From Bryopsis sp. KO-2023 (lineage: Eukaryota; Chlorophyta; Ulvophyceae; Bryopsidales; Bryopsidaceae), in the NCBI GenBank assembly GCA_030272585.1, contig BSYQ01000007.1, positions 1,430,001-1,494,000 on the forward strand: a stretch of 64,000 nucleotides of DNA, in the 5' to 3' direction. The notes under the pieces were generated by a model. That model saw nothing but the letters and a program-made list of their open reading frames with translations. It was not told the DNA's origin and did no database searches. Both the position numbers and the translations under genes were made by a program. This document shows positions 44,801-56,548 of this stretch, in pieces (the first letter of the stretch is position 1; each line of letters begins with the position of its first letter).

Positions 44801-45965
44801 ATACTTTTTCCCCCCCCCCCTGAACCCAATTTCTCTCTATTGAAAATTTTCAAACTGCCTGCATAAATCGATGTCTAGCTGGAGGTCAGACACTCGGAAG
44901 TGATGCCATTACTAAGCACAAGACGCACACAAAGATTGGCCAAAGCAAGAAAACTCCCCTTGCGATGGACCACAGAGATTATTGTCAAAATCATCAACCT
45001 GATTTCTGAGTTTCTTCTTCCCCATCAGTATAATTTTTTCTTTTTTTTTTTCCGGCTGCTCACAGTTCATTGTATCAATTTTTTTTGTCAAAGAGTTCAA
45101 ATTCTCAAGATTTCTTTCGGGAAAGCGATGCTTGATCCCTTGTTCTTATCCCCAAATTTAGATTCAAGCTTGAAATTGATTTTTTTGACGCTCAGACTAT
45201 GGGTGATATTGCATCCAAGCGACAGCTAAGCCCCACCATGCCAGTAAAATTTCTTTTAGTTTTTTTTCTCTCCTGAAATTCCCTCTCATATATTTCTTTA
45301 ATTTTTCTAAGTTTTTTTTTGTCAATTTTTCACTCAAATCATATATTTTCTAGGATCCTAAAAAAAGAGCATGAACTACTCACGAAGATATCAACATTAG
45401 CTCTTGGGCAGTTGAGAATTTGGAAAAAAAAATCTCATTTACCCATTTTTCTTATGCCTTTGTCAATATCAACGTATAGACTTTCTTTTCCCCCAAAATA
45501 CTCCACTGGATTCATATCCATCATAGAAACGAGGTCAAAATCCTATATCTATCTATCGAACAACAAACTTGGTTTTTCGACACCGCTCAATCCAAGCAAG
45601 AGAACATTTATTGCTGCTCTCTTCCTAAAAGAAAACAACTCAGAAAAATAAGCGAAACGAAAAAGAAACAAAAAAAGCAATTCTCCCAGCTATGAAAAGA
45701 AGCAGTGCTGCATTTTCATCTCCATAATGTAGAGAGAACAAAAAAAAATAAAAACGACAAAAGAGAGATGTAATGCACAATCCACCAAGCAACGAGAAAA
45801 AAAAACACTACCTCCCTACCCACATGTAAATATATATATATCTGTACGTACAATTCTTGAATCGAGAGTTCAGAAGTAGTTCTTATTGAGGCTATTTTTA
45901 GAATGGCATGTTGGAATTACTGTCGCATGTCCATAGCTGAATCATCAGGAGCTCCTCCTATGATT
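41884..45965. other. Gene-poor A/T-rich region
   Basis: 41884-42120 is the receptor promoter side. 42151-42211 holds two perfect palindromes. A Pro-rich minus-strand frame (42634-42230) could be an exon but has no family match. From about 43000 to 45900 the sequence is strongly A/T-rich with poly-A and poly-T runs and no exon I can defend. It may be a long 3' UTR of the PPR gene or plain spacer. Confidence 0.4.
42151..42211. repeat. Two adjacent perfect palindromes
   Basis: 42151-42172 is a spacer-free 22-nt palindrome (arm CTTATCTGAAT). 42192-42211 is a spacer-free 20-nt palindrome (arm AGATTTTATT). They are 19 nt apart and share TATTCAGA. They lie upstream of the receptor gene and could form cruciforms or mark a degraded inverted-repeat element. 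Confidence 0.8.
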
Positions 45966-47048
45966 TCACAACTCGTTGACGGCGGCCTTCGACGCCAAGA
46001 TCGTCTTGATCAAAGCATCGTTCGCGTCGTAAGTCAACTCGATCCCCGCCTCTTGCATGGACCGCCAGAGATCGACGGCCATGTCCGACCGACGATCAGC
46101 CTCGAAGCACCGCATCAGGGCTGCGCAAATCGCAGAGTCGGGCTCATTACCCAGCATCTGCATGGTGAGAAACAAGTCCAGAGCTTTCTCCGCGCCGCCA
46201 GCCACCGCTCCGTGGTCCAAGAAGATCTTGTAAATCCTGCTGCTCCCAGCGAGCCCGTATGAATGCATGCTGTCCAACATCTCTTCAGCGATATCCCATT
46301 GCTTGGTTTGGACGCAGACTTCGATCACGGACAAGAAAACGACACGATCCGGACGGATTCCGTCCTGGATCATCTCTTTGAAGAAATGCACGGCGGTGTC
46401 GGCCTCTTGCCCCTTCTCGCATGCAGCGATCGCTGAGCTGTAGGAGATCAAGCTGGGTTTGCATTGCGGATCGGTGCGTGCAACTTCCTTCATCTCAGCG
46501 AACACGCTCAACGCCTGCTCCCACATACCCCCGTTGCCCAGTGCAAAGATCAGGGCCGAGTAGCTGTATGCATTTGGCCTGACCTTGGAGTTCTGCACTT
46601 TCATGGCTTCGAAGACTTCCAAAGCTTTCGCGGAATCGCCCGCACGACCGCACAGGGTGATGAGCTTGGTAAACGCCTGCACTCTGGGCTGAAACACACA
46701 GCTGCTGATCACACGCTGGACCTCCCCGGTGCCGGTGGGTGCCCAGAGAATAGCGGTCTCGAGTTGGACCATGTCTCTAATGGGCTGGACTGGAGCATAT
46801 GGAGATCGGGATCTGGCGCCGGGTTTGGCAAATCCGTGGTGGTGGGAGAAGTGGCTGGCGATGTGGCATCCAGGATGAGCGAGCATCTTGACAATCAAAG
46901 CTTTCCACTCCCTTCTTCTTCTTCGAGCAGGAATCGCGGATAAGAATTTCTTTTCTTGCAACTTGCACTCCTTGGGGCAAAAGACTGTGGGTGACCGGTA
47001 AAAAAAAAGAAACAAAAAACGAGGAGAATAACCAGACAACAGTGCCAA
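45966..47048 (-). CDS. Pentatricopeptide-repeat (PPR) protein
   Basis: The frame encodes up to 360 residues, with PPR units from about residue 110: QAFTKLITLCGRAGDSAKAL, NAYSYSALIFALGNGGMWEQ, LISYSSAIAACEKGQEADTA, VVFLSVIEVCVQTKQWDIAE and further weaker units to the end. PPR proteins bind RNA in plastids or mitochondria and act in editing, splicing or stability. The N-terminal end is unsettled. The ATG at 46886 (MLAHPGCHIASHFSHHHGF) would give a 307-residue protein with a possible presequence; an acceptor (CCACAG) near 46986 could join an upstream exon. The repeats look like the P type. No DYW domain is present. Confidence 0.85.
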   Translation of the reverse strand: MALLSGYSPRFLFLFFYRSPTVFCPKECKLQEKKFLSAIPARRRRREWKALIVKMLAHPGCHIASHFSHHHGFAKPGARSRSPYAPVQPIRDMVQLETAILWAPTGTGEVQRVISSCVFQPRVQAFTKLITLCGRAGDSAKALEVFEAMKVQNSKVRPNAYSYSALIFALGNGGMWEQALSVFAEMKEVARTDPQCKPSLISYSSAIAACEKGQEADTAVHFFKEMIQDGIRPDRVVFLSVIEVCVQTKQWDIAEEMLDSMHSYGLAGSSRIYKIFLDHGAVAGGAEKALDLFLTMQMLGNEPDSAICAALMRCFEADRRSDMAVDLWRSMQEAGIELTYDANDALIKTILASKAAVNEL

Positions 47049-48088
47049 TCAATATGGCTCTCTGTGGGTCAAGTGCTTTTTCACAAACGGAAATTTTTTT
47101 TCCGAAGAAGAGCTCCCGCCGCCAGTTTAAATACTTTCTGGACGCCACCTGTGACGATCACCATGAGCCTCTCGCGAGGGTCCGATGTCGGCATGCTAAA
47201 CGAAACGCATCCATCAATCAGCGTCGGTCGCGATGCAATCTGGTGAAAGATACTCGTGGCTCTGCGTCAGCTGAGGAGAAATGCCAGCCGCCACCAACCC
47301 TAACGATGTTGGACATTGGTTTTTCCTGTCTGACTTCTTCTGTTTCGTGCTCTTGCAGTCAATCAACCAATCGATGATTCCAGTCATGCAGTACGTATTG
47401 GGGTACACGACCAGACATGATTGACAGACAGGAGCGAGGCATTTGGGCTCGATTTTCGAATGAGTTTTTGTGTGGCGCGAGCATGGTGAAGTTGGCTGGT
47501 AAGCAAATCCAGGTATAATTCTCACAGCCCAACGTCATATCTTCTTGCTTGCAACTACAATTGTTTCCTATCTGTTCTAGATCAATGTCAAAGTAATTAG
47601 TAAATCATAATTAGGAATTCCAGTCAGGATCAGTCTCGAGCCTTGGATCGGTTGATGTCCTTGACAAAAAGAATAGAACAGAACAGTCAATTGTTTCTGG
47701 GGAAGTTGTTTGAGTTGATGCCCTCCCACGTTCTCTGGATTCTGTTATAACCTTTTTCGATTCACCAACGCTGTATTTCTCTGTCCTCATTCATTTTTTC
47801 GCTAAAGCTTCCAGCTTGGTTTTCAAATTGAAAACCAAAACATTCTGCGTTATCATAATTGGCATTGGGGCTGAGGAATATGATGGCATCCTTTCATTTC
47901 CCTGAAAGCTAAGATCCATCCAGACGGGAAAAAAACTGAATTGCCCAAAAGCATCCTTAGAAAACCCTTGCATCTACACATATACATTCAATCAATTTCC
48001 CTACTGTTCATCTCTGCCCTGTATTAGTCATGGAATTCATTTGGCAGACAACCTGTGCACTCCACAAAATTCCCTTCAGACGATAAAG
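47049..48088. other. Intergenic region
   Basis: No defended exon. The stretch lies upstream of the PPR gene and downstream of the Myb/SANT-like gene. CTTTTGAATCG-type and pyrimidine-rich stretches occur, but no clear motif or RNA gene was seen. Confidence 0.35.
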
Positions 48089-48951
48089 CTAACCCTCCCC
48101 GATTCTCTTCAGCTCGTCCTTCAGTTTACCCTTCTCATCGACCAGCACCCCTCCTTTCCAACACCCCAGCCTTTCCCCTATTTCCTTGTTCTTGGCACGC
48201 TCCGAATCCACCGTTTCTTTTGTCATTTTCTTTCCAGTATATCGAGCAACACTCTGGCTGCCTAGCAGCCGTGCTGCTTTCGCTCGTAATTCCTGTTCAT
48301 TCCATTTCGGAAGGCAGTTTTTCGAAATTTCCTTCCATGAGCCCACCCCATAGGATTCTAGCCCTTGGTACAGCAAAGCCCGTTCTTCGTTGCCCCAGCT
48401 CCTTTGCTCAGCGATTACCACCTGTTTCCGCCCCCATGTGCCAATCATTACAAAACACCATTAAACCAGGACACCAGCCCAATCAATCAATCAATCAACG
48501 ATTACATGTTGCCTGAGGAGCCTGTTGCAACCCAATACCAACAATCACCTCATCAAAAAAAATAACCTGGATCCTGAAGCCCTTTTTCAAGAAACAAACA
48601 AAAAACAAACATGAAAATTCCCTCCCAAGCCACATACCCATTTCACATCCAAACACCATTTTCTATAAAAAAAAAGTAATTACAAAACCGTTGCCAAAAT
48701 GACAACAAACTGCATTTATGAGATGCGTTTGGGATCACACATGCCTTGGTTGGCTTGAAAAACTCCTGCTTAATTGCCCCATCTTCGAAGAGAATCTGCT
48801 TTGGGCTGAATTTTAAGCGCATTTCCCTGGCCCAGCGTGCCGCATCGCTCTCTGGCTCCCCTTCCATCGAAACGCACGACTCCCCAACGGAATGCTCAAC
48901 CAGGATTTGCATCCCAGTCCCGAAGAATGCCAATCCCACCTGCTCTTCCAT
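48089..48951 (-). CDS. Myb/SANT-like domain protein
   Basis: Two exons (48951-48739 and 48421-48089) join in phase to 181 residues. The first half has no recognised domain. The second half begins VVIAEQRSWGNEERALLYQG, then LESYGVGSWKEISKNCLPKW and NEQELRAKAARLLGSQS, a Myb/SANT-type three-helix pattern with spaced Trp residues. A Lys-rich tail follows. It may act in transcription or chromatin, but SANT-like folds also occur in other contexts. The donor GTGATC is weak, but it is the only one that keeps the frame. The start faces the NUMOD3 gene across 188 bp. Confidence 0.68.
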
Positions 48952-49139
48952 CTTTGCACCCCTCTGATTTCATTCTCACACCCATCAAATTTTGAAAAAT
49001 GTTTTTTTTTTTTTTCCCAACAACGTTACTTTGTTTTGCGCTTCCGTCGTGCGTGATCAACCCCGTCTGAGCGAGACGCAAGGCGTCGGAACGTCGATAA
49101 CGCGCGCACTGCCACGGGGGGGCCATTCATTTCGAGACG
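48952..49139. promoter_or_regulatory. Compact divergent promoter
   Basis: 188 bp separate the assigned starts of the Myb/SANT-like gene and the NUMOD3 gene. A 14-nt T run lies at 49004-49017. GACGTC occurs at 49149-49154, just inside the NUMOD3 coding start. No TATA box is clear. Confidence 0.4.
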
Positions 49140-52100
49140 ATGTTCCCGACGTCCATCCACGTTGGGCCCCAGTCGGTCGCCCATCCCCCCTGCCTTCGTT
49201 CTCAACCGTCTCTGCGACGGGGGGAAACCTCGACTTCCGGGAGGTCCCTGCCGCTTCATGCGCTGACGAAACACGACAGTGGATGCGTCAGACGATGGAG
49301 GGTGAAATCATCCAAGCCATACGCGCAAGAAGCGTACCTGAGTTCAGGCACGGACATTTTGCAACCCGAAACCACCGAAAACTCGGAAACACCCGAAAAT
49401 TGCATCGTGTTGGACGGGGAGCTGGTGGAAGTACCGGAAAGATACAAGGGACTTCCGGAGAATGAGCTTTGCCGTCGACTTCGAATTTCGCGAAGGAACA
49501 AGGGCAATCGACCGTGGAACAAAGGAAGAAAGCACTCGGAAGGTGAGTTCCAGTTTCTTTCTGTGGAAGCAACTTTTATTTTATTTAGTTTTTTTGCCCC
49601 AGCTTTGGTTGATTAGGATCAACACCGCCTTCGGATATAGTTTTTTCTTTTTTATGGAAAATCTGGGTTGTGGAGGGAAGTTATGCTTGGATTTCTGGAA
49701 GCATTTTGGGTGGGTTCTGTACATGGTCGTTACGTTTGTATTTTTTCGGCATCTATGGGGGTTGATGCTCTCTTTTTTGCCTCACTGTAAATATTGGCTG
49801 AAATATCACTGCTGTCAAAAAAGAAGGAAAAGAATTCTTTGAATAAATCCTGCTCAAAACATTTGTCACGCAGCAACCAAAGAGCTCATCCGGGAAAAGA
49901 CTAGAAAAGCGATGCAACGGGATTCCGTCCTTCAAAAATGCAGAATCCATTATAATTCCAGACAGAAGTTGAGCGAAGAAAGAAAGGCAAGTTTCGTCCG
50001 AAAAAGAAAGAAAGAAATAAAGAAAGAAATTGGATGCTTCGGATATGTTGCTTTTTGTTTCTATTTCCTCCCACAGTTCGTGATTTATTGAAAGAATTTA
50101 AAAAAAAATTAAAATTGTTAAAATTGTGTCACAATTAGTTCATAGTGTTGGGATTCTGGTGGAAGTATCGACACACACAAAAAAAAAACAGAAGGGTTGA
50201 TTGGGATGAAAAGAAACTCATTATCAAATTTATCATCCATGAGTAATATTGAACACCCGAATTTTGGTACTATTTGAAAAATAATAACCCAACAAAAACT
50301 TACTGAAGCTTGCCATACAAAAGCTAAGAGATGAAAGAATACAGGAGTTATTGGTAAAATCATATACAAGTGGATTAAAAAAAGTCTGAATTTTTTTCAA
50401 CACCATTTTTTTTTTCTCAAAGAAAGAAAGCAAAAAAGAATTGGACGGTAGTATGTTAGCGTATCACTGGCAAATTCCGCCCGGAGTTACTTTTTCTAAA
50501 ACAGCTTCATAATAGGATATTATATTTGTACATTATTTGTATTGTTTGTATTATTTGTACATTATTATTTTACTGGCATCTTACTAGGCTGATGATTTTT
50601 TGTTTTGATGATGTTTTGCAACAGGCTCAAATCAGCGCATCGATGAAAGCAGCCATTCGGGCTAAAAAAGTTAAAGAAAAAGTCGACAACTTTCTCACCC
50701 CCAAAGGTCTTGACGAGGACAAAAAAAAGGTAAAATTATTTTTATTTTTATTTTTAATCTTGGTTTGCAAGATGATCACCGTTTGGATGCATAGAAATTT
50801 ATTCGTGAAAATTTTTAAGGGATGAAAAAGCAAGAAAGAGAAATAGCAAATATTTTCAACATCATTAAATTTGGACATGTTTTTATTTTTTTACAAAGAA
50901 ACAAAGAAAAAGGAAAGTAAGTAGAAAGACTTGTAACGTCATTATTTGGTCAAAATGAAAAAAAAGGGAAGAAAAAGGAAAAGTAATTGGATAGAATGAT
51001 ATCAATGCTCCTTCCCATGATAAACGAGTTTTCATAAAAATACAGATGAAAACTGTAATCAGGTTCAATTTTGGACAGTTTTTGTTGGAGCGGAGCAAGT
51101 CTGACTGGTCCACATTTCCCGTTGGTGCAGAAAGCAGAGATAGTAGCGGCCAAGGTGGAAAAGGTGAAAAAAGTCAAACCTGCGAAACCCTCCAAACCGG
51201 CAAAATCCCCTCATGACCCCAAGTCAGACGAACATCGTGCCAAAATCGCAGGTAACAAAAAATAATCCGAACAAAATCATTTTGGACAAAAAAATTCTAT
51301 GAACAGCAAATTTGCTTTTTTTTTCACAGCTTCCTTGCAGTATTAATGTACATTCAGCTCCTGCGATGGTTGGTGCTTTGGATGTGCATTGACTTGTTGA
51401 AAACTGTTGAATGGGGTCAGCCAATTGAATGGATACCATCATTTGGAAAACCTGGAACAGTGAAGCGGTTTTTTTTGGTTTGATTTTTTCTTTTTTTCTT
51501 TTTTGGGTTTAAAGCTGAAGTGGTGAGGTGTGCAGTGTAAAAATTATGCTCATTTTATTAAAGGATCGTTTTCGTTTTGGATGCAGAGGCTATTCGCCGG
51601 AAGTGGAGGGATCCGGAGTATCAAATGAAACAACGGATTGGATGCAAGAATGCCAGAGAAAGAACCGAGGGCATGGTGAGTTTCTCCCCCCCCCTCTCCC
51701 CTCTTTTCTCCAGGAAATGTAAATAGTGTTGATGCCTTTTTTTCTTCTTGGGCCCAGCAGCAGTTTTTTTTTTTAATCCGTAATTTCAGGATTTTGACAT
51801 CGAAACAACACATCTACACAGCGATTGATTTGATTGCAAATTCTGCGCAGTGTTTTTTCCCCTCCCTCCTCGCCAAAAAAAACAAAAAAACAAAACACCA
51901 GTGAACATGCGTTGAGGAAGTCTGAGGAATGTTGAGTTGTGCTTACTGGGGCTGTTTTTGTTTTTTAATTCTGTTTAGCCCAGGAGACCGCGATCCGGAT
52001 CTGGACATAACAAGGAACAAGAAAAAAAATACCTTGAAGTTGTGAAACACATCAAACAACTGCAGACTGGCATCCGAGATTTAGAAAACCAGGTCCGTTC

Positions 52101-52713
52101 GTTTTTCTTTCTAAAAAAAAAGCACAACGCACAGTTGCTTTTTGTATATACAATTTTTGTATGTATCAATGCGTTCACTCGCTTGCTCCGCTGATCTCTC
52201 AAGTGGCGATTCAAAAGTTGTGCGATTTGGGAGGGTTCATGGTCAGACCTAGGGTTTCCCTTGCTGTGTCAGAGTGGTCCCCACAATGTAGTTTTGTACA
52301 TATACATCTGTGAGAATTTGTCTTTTTGGTTATCGAAGGAACATCTGGCAATATCAGTGTTCAGTGTTTTGTTTCTCCAAACTCGGAAGAAAAGAAAATC
52401 CTATAAATAGCAGCATGTGTTTCACTATCTTTTGTGGGAACTCGTGCAAACATCCTTCAAGCATCTGTGCATGTATTTCCATGGTCAGTCTTTGATCGAC
52501 TTTTTTTCTTACGGTTTTCAGAGGGATTTGCTGTCGAATGATGGGGAGTCCGTTGAAGAAATTCACGACCTCCTGGAGGAAACCACAAGCATTCTGTCCA
52601 ACGTTTTGGAACAGGTCAAACCCATCCACGAGAAACTGGGGCCCAAGCTCGGCGTCGAAATCTCCTTCAACGTGAAAAAAGTTCAGCGGCCAGTCGCCTC
52701 TCAAGAAAATTGA
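49140..52713 (+). CDS. NUMOD3-repeat protein, plant type, possibly plastid-targeted
   Basis: Seven exons (49140-49542, 49874-49986, 50625-50729, 51131-51251, 51587-51675, 51979-52092, 52522-52713) join to 378 residues. The leader (MFPTSIHVGPQSVAHPPCLR and on) is basic and Ser/Pro-rich. Residues about 125-190 carry NUMOD3 motifs: NKGNRPWNKGRKHSEATKEL and AQISASMKAAIRAK. A third unit lies near residue 250, AKIAEAIRRKWRDPEYQMKQ. A Lys/Pro/Ala linker lies between them, and the C-terminus is coiled-coil-like (YLEVVKHIKQLQTGIRDLEN, then VEEIHDLLEETTSILSNVLE). NUMOD3 is a DNA-binding module of homing endonucleases; plants have nuclear-encoded NUMOD3 proteins with no nuclease domain, and none is seen here. 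Intron 2 starts with GC (AAAG then GCAAGT), a rare GC-AG intron. Confidence 0.8.
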
Positions 52714-53578
52714 TGGGAGCAGATGTTTATTGGAGAGAAATTCAAACTAAGTTTCATTAGTGATGGCCCCCCATATATACACTCACCTGGATTTTTGTTT
52801 GTATTTTTGGTGAGAATGACTTGACCTGTCCTCGAAAAGGAAAAAGGAAGTGGATGGGTTTGGGGAAGGATCACTTCCAACAGGCTCATTTTTTCGGAGT
52901 CTGTTATTTTTGTTATTTAAATTGCTGTTAAGGCTAGAGTTTGATTTCCAAATATTATTGAATGTGACAATGAGCGGCTTGATGGGCTTGCATTTGCGGA
53001 GCTCTCTCTGGGTTGTAGGTATTTTGTCAGAATGAGAGGTCATGGAGAACTAGTTAGGAACTGGGGAGTTGGGAAGTACATGTCGATGGATACCGGGACA
53101 TTTGTTCTGTAAGTTTTGCTTTTGCTCTTGTTGGAACCTACCTTACAATAGGGCAGGGTGCCGTGTCCATATCAGAGGATGGCTGCCTTTCTTGCTTTTC
53201 CTCATCCTTTTGATTTTCATCCAGCAAGTGGTGGGTTCGTCAACCCTATTGGGTTCGTCTTGTTGTGAATGTATGCGTGTGCGAGAAAGACCCATGTGGA
53301 TGGCAAATTTGACAGAGAAGAGTGGAAGTATGTTTATTTTATTTTTTTGGGGGGGGGGCGGGGAAGCTGAAGAACCAAGTAGGCCCACTTCCATGGTGCC
53401 TGAGCTGTTTTTTGGCATAAGCCTCTCTGGACAATTGTTACAAGAAATCTTCAAAATTTGCTCATTTTCTTTCCTTATCAGCACCGCTCATCACCATGCA
53501 CCTGACTCATTCATGACTGTATCAATTCTAAACTCCACATCTCCTCTTCCAAGGCCTTATATATATATTCACACATCC
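52714..53578. other. Convergent intergenic spacer
   Basis: Between the 3' ends of the NUMOD3 and oxygenase genes. It has a G run at 53349-53363. An open frame at 53069-53629 on the plus strand runs through the convergent UTRs and shows no domain. Nothing else was recognised. Confidence 0.4.
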
Positions 53579-56206
53579 CTATTTCTTCCTTGCTTTCTTG
53601 GGAGTCTTCCCCTTGGACCCATTTTCTGAAGGAAGCGTGGAAATCATACCATCCTCCCACAAGGCCGTTACACATCCCATTTTCAGCTGATCCGTTTCCA
53701 ATTTCAAGCTCCTCACAGGAACCCCCTGCGACCCAGCCCCCAGGATCTGCTGCACAGCCTCAGTAAAACTGCTTTCCAGAACCAGCACTTGTGAACCATC
53801 CTCATCCTCATCTATTTCCACATCCTCAATACTCCCCTCTGCCAACTCTGCCCCTGCTGGAGGACCAGCCTTCATTTTCTCATCTTTGGATTTTTCGCTC
53901 GGACAACAAGCTGTGATCTCACATTCCTCATCCTCATCCTCCATCATTTCCTCGAAGTCCGAATCGCAATCAGAAGGAAGGCCAGCGATCATGTGCTTGT
54001 GAACTGGGTTTTTCAAACAGCTGACCAGTTGCACCATACTGGGATCCACTCCTCCCTCGTCAGACTCCACTGGCATCAGTCTAAACAACCCAGTTCCTCG
54101 CACTCTCACGGAATCCCGCAGAGTGGGGGCAGCACCTGCATTCCACGCAGGAGCAGGGGGGAAACCACGTCAAACCAATGTTCGTCAGTGAAGAGGCCGA
54201 GATTCTTAAGTCAAAATTGAGACGAGTTCAACCAACTCCCCAGCTGCAAAAATTTACAGGAATCAGTGAATGCTGGATAGGAAGGATCGTTGTCACCTTT
54301 TTCTGGCATTTGCTCCTCCAGGGGTGGCATTCTGCCAGAGATCACGTCCTCGGCCATGCTGTCGACTGCCACTCTGAACAGAGATTCCTTCTTTTCGACG
54401 GCATCAGCCAAAGCATGGAGTCGTTTGGCAAGCTCCTTCATTCCAACTTGCACCGCTGATGATTTGCCGGTGAGAGCCCCACTGGTGTTGACAAACCCAT
54501 GTGGCAATCCTTCTCTGAGTGCGAGCGGAGCACCGATGACTGGCTCCTTTGCCTGGAGGAAAATAGAAATAAAAAACCCATCACAGTCAAAATAAGTTTT
54601 TGAAGGGACAAAGTTGACGAAGCTGTCCATCGATGCCTTTTTTTGGGAGGGGGGGTTGAAAAAGGAGAAACACATTCATTTGGGCTCAGGGATCTGCCAG
54701 AAGAAATGCAAGTTACGACCTACAAACATTTTGAGACAGATTTTGAGACACCAAAAGAAACGACCCAACCGGGAAATGCATCAAAGGGGGCATGCAAATC
54801 TCCTACAGTGATCTGATCTGAGTTCACATGATCTGATGATGGGCTGTGTACCCTAAAAAGTTAAAAAAAAAAAAAAAGTCTATTTATTTCCTCACCGTCA
54901 TGGCATGTTGCATCAAGGTCAGAGCGAGATCGCCCCATGACCATCGTTGGTATGTCGATATCGTCAAATGCACTGAATTTGCTTTCTGAGCTACTGCTTG
55001 ATGAACAGTCCCCTTGGGCATATAGAGCACATCCCCAACATTCAGTGTAACTTCTTTGATGGGCTCTCCGGCTTCCTCTTGACTCAGATTTCCGCTGGGC
55101 AGGGCAGGCAGGGAGTAATTGTTGATGGGTGTGTGCAGGCGCCATGTCTTGGAGCCTGAACTTGAGTATTTAACAAGAAAGAAAGAGTTCATCAAATCCA
55201 CGTTCCATCGTTGAGGCAAGCCACTGGTCTATGTTTCTGGATGCAACAGAATTGCCCTTGTTCAATTCTCATGGGGAACGAGAGAATTGAATCTACCCCC
55301 TGCGAATGACGAATAGAAACATGCATTGTTCAAGATCTGCATCCCCCTCGTACCTTCAGTCTGACATATGAACAATTCCACATCGTCGTGGTGGGGTGCC
55401 AGGCCCTGGGTGCCTTTGGGAGTTATGTATGCATTGCATCCCACCAGACAACCCAATTGCGACTCCAGCGCAGCGCAAAGAGCTCGAAGATTTTCCTGAA
55501 ATCTTTGAGGCTGGATAAATTGAAGCGTTGCCCCTTTCTCAAACAAACCCCACACAGTCTCCGAATCCCCTACCTGCAGATACAACAGAAATGCTGAAAT
55601 CATACAGACCCATACGGATCCTGAAAAGAAAATTTAGGGCATGGAATTTCCTCTTCTGGATTTGCAATTAAGCATTGCATGCATTGTTTCAAACTGATGG
55701 ATCTTCTGATTTACTTTTCTCTGTAGAGTTGCATCACGTAATCTGTACTACCTCTCCATTTGGCGTCTCCCTCACTCCATTCACATACATGGCTGCGTTC
55801 AGGTCTATGCCAAAATTCAACGGCCCCGCTCCGCCCAGAGCCTCCCTCTCCTTCAGAATATTTTTCAAAGAGTCGCACGTGAACAAACCATCGAAAACCT
55901 TCTTTTTCTCGCCAGTCGCCTCGAAAACGTGCGGCTTCTTTTCCCAACACTCCCCCACGAACCACTTCAGATCCTGCAACCAGCCCCCCCAAAAAAAACA
56001 AAAAACAGAAAGAACGAGTCAGCAAGATCGCTGCTGAACTACACGGAGGGTAATATCTGTCTACTTTTGCGAAAAGGGAAAACAAACTCGCTCTGCCGCC
56101 TATCTCAGCGAACAGGACGTCTAGATGACGTTCAGATGGCGGCCCACACCTTTGGGCTCGTCAAGAACTGCAGAGGATTGGAGTCAGGTGCGCCCCAGTG
56201 CTCCAT
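53579..56206 (-). CDS. RIOX: JmjC ribosomal oxygenase (NO66/MINA53 type)
   Basis: Six exons (56206-56150, 55973-55752, 55573-55354, 55155-54896, 54552-54297, 54135-53579) join in frame to 523 residues. These Fe(II)/2-oxoglutarate enzymes hydroxylate a histidine of a large-subunit ribosomal protein in the nucleus or nucleolus; histone demethylation has also been proposed. The N-terminus MEHWGAPDSNPLQFLTSPKD leads to WFVGECWEKKPHVF, a family hallmark. The double-stranded beta-helix shows ITPKGTQGLAPHHDDVELF, with the first His and Asp of the iron triad, and YMPKGTVHQAVAQ, with the distal His. The following helical dimerisation region and the winged-helix end (TLRDSVRVRGTGLFRL) fit the family. 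A very acidic insert (EEMMEDEDEECE) and a Lys-rich tail ending KKARKK are additions. The 57-nt first exon was found by frame and similarity. Confidence 0.9.
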
Positions 56207-56548
56207 CGCTGTCCCTCAGAAACTCGAGATAGAGAGTGGACGAGTTTTGCGTTTTAAGTACACTGCGGGTGATGTCCAAAAGATAACGTCATGACGTCTT
56301 TAGAAAAAATAGACGTCATCGCGCCGCCGACATTCTGCCAGCCCCCTTTGCCTTCTGGAAACGGTAAGGCAATCGTCAGTGGGGAAACTGGACGCACTGC
56401 AGGTGGGTCGCAAGAATCCTGCACGCTCAGATCCCCCACCATTACTGGCGGCGGCTTTAAATCAGTTCATTTTGCCAGGTCTGACTGTGGGTGGCTACAA
56501 GATATCTTCGATTCCCTCCACCATATCCCAACCATCAAAACAAGAAAG
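56207..56548. promoter_or_regulatory. Divergent promoter, oxygenase and plastid pyruvate kinase, with TGACGTC pair
   Basis: TGACGTC at 56292-56298 and GACGTCA at 56312-56318 lie 86-112 bp upstream of the oxygenase ATG and about 235 bp upstream of the pyruvate kinase ATG. The intervening string AAAAAATAGACGTC also occurs near 6430-6443. An in-frame ATG at 56291 exists, but the sequence after it looks like 5' leader. Confidence 0.5.

Noticed and set aside
56291-56548. Upstream ATG for pyruvate kinase
   Set aside because: It is in frame and overlaps the TGACGTC motif, but the 86 added residues do not look like a targeting leader, while [13 protein letters not shown] at 56549 does.
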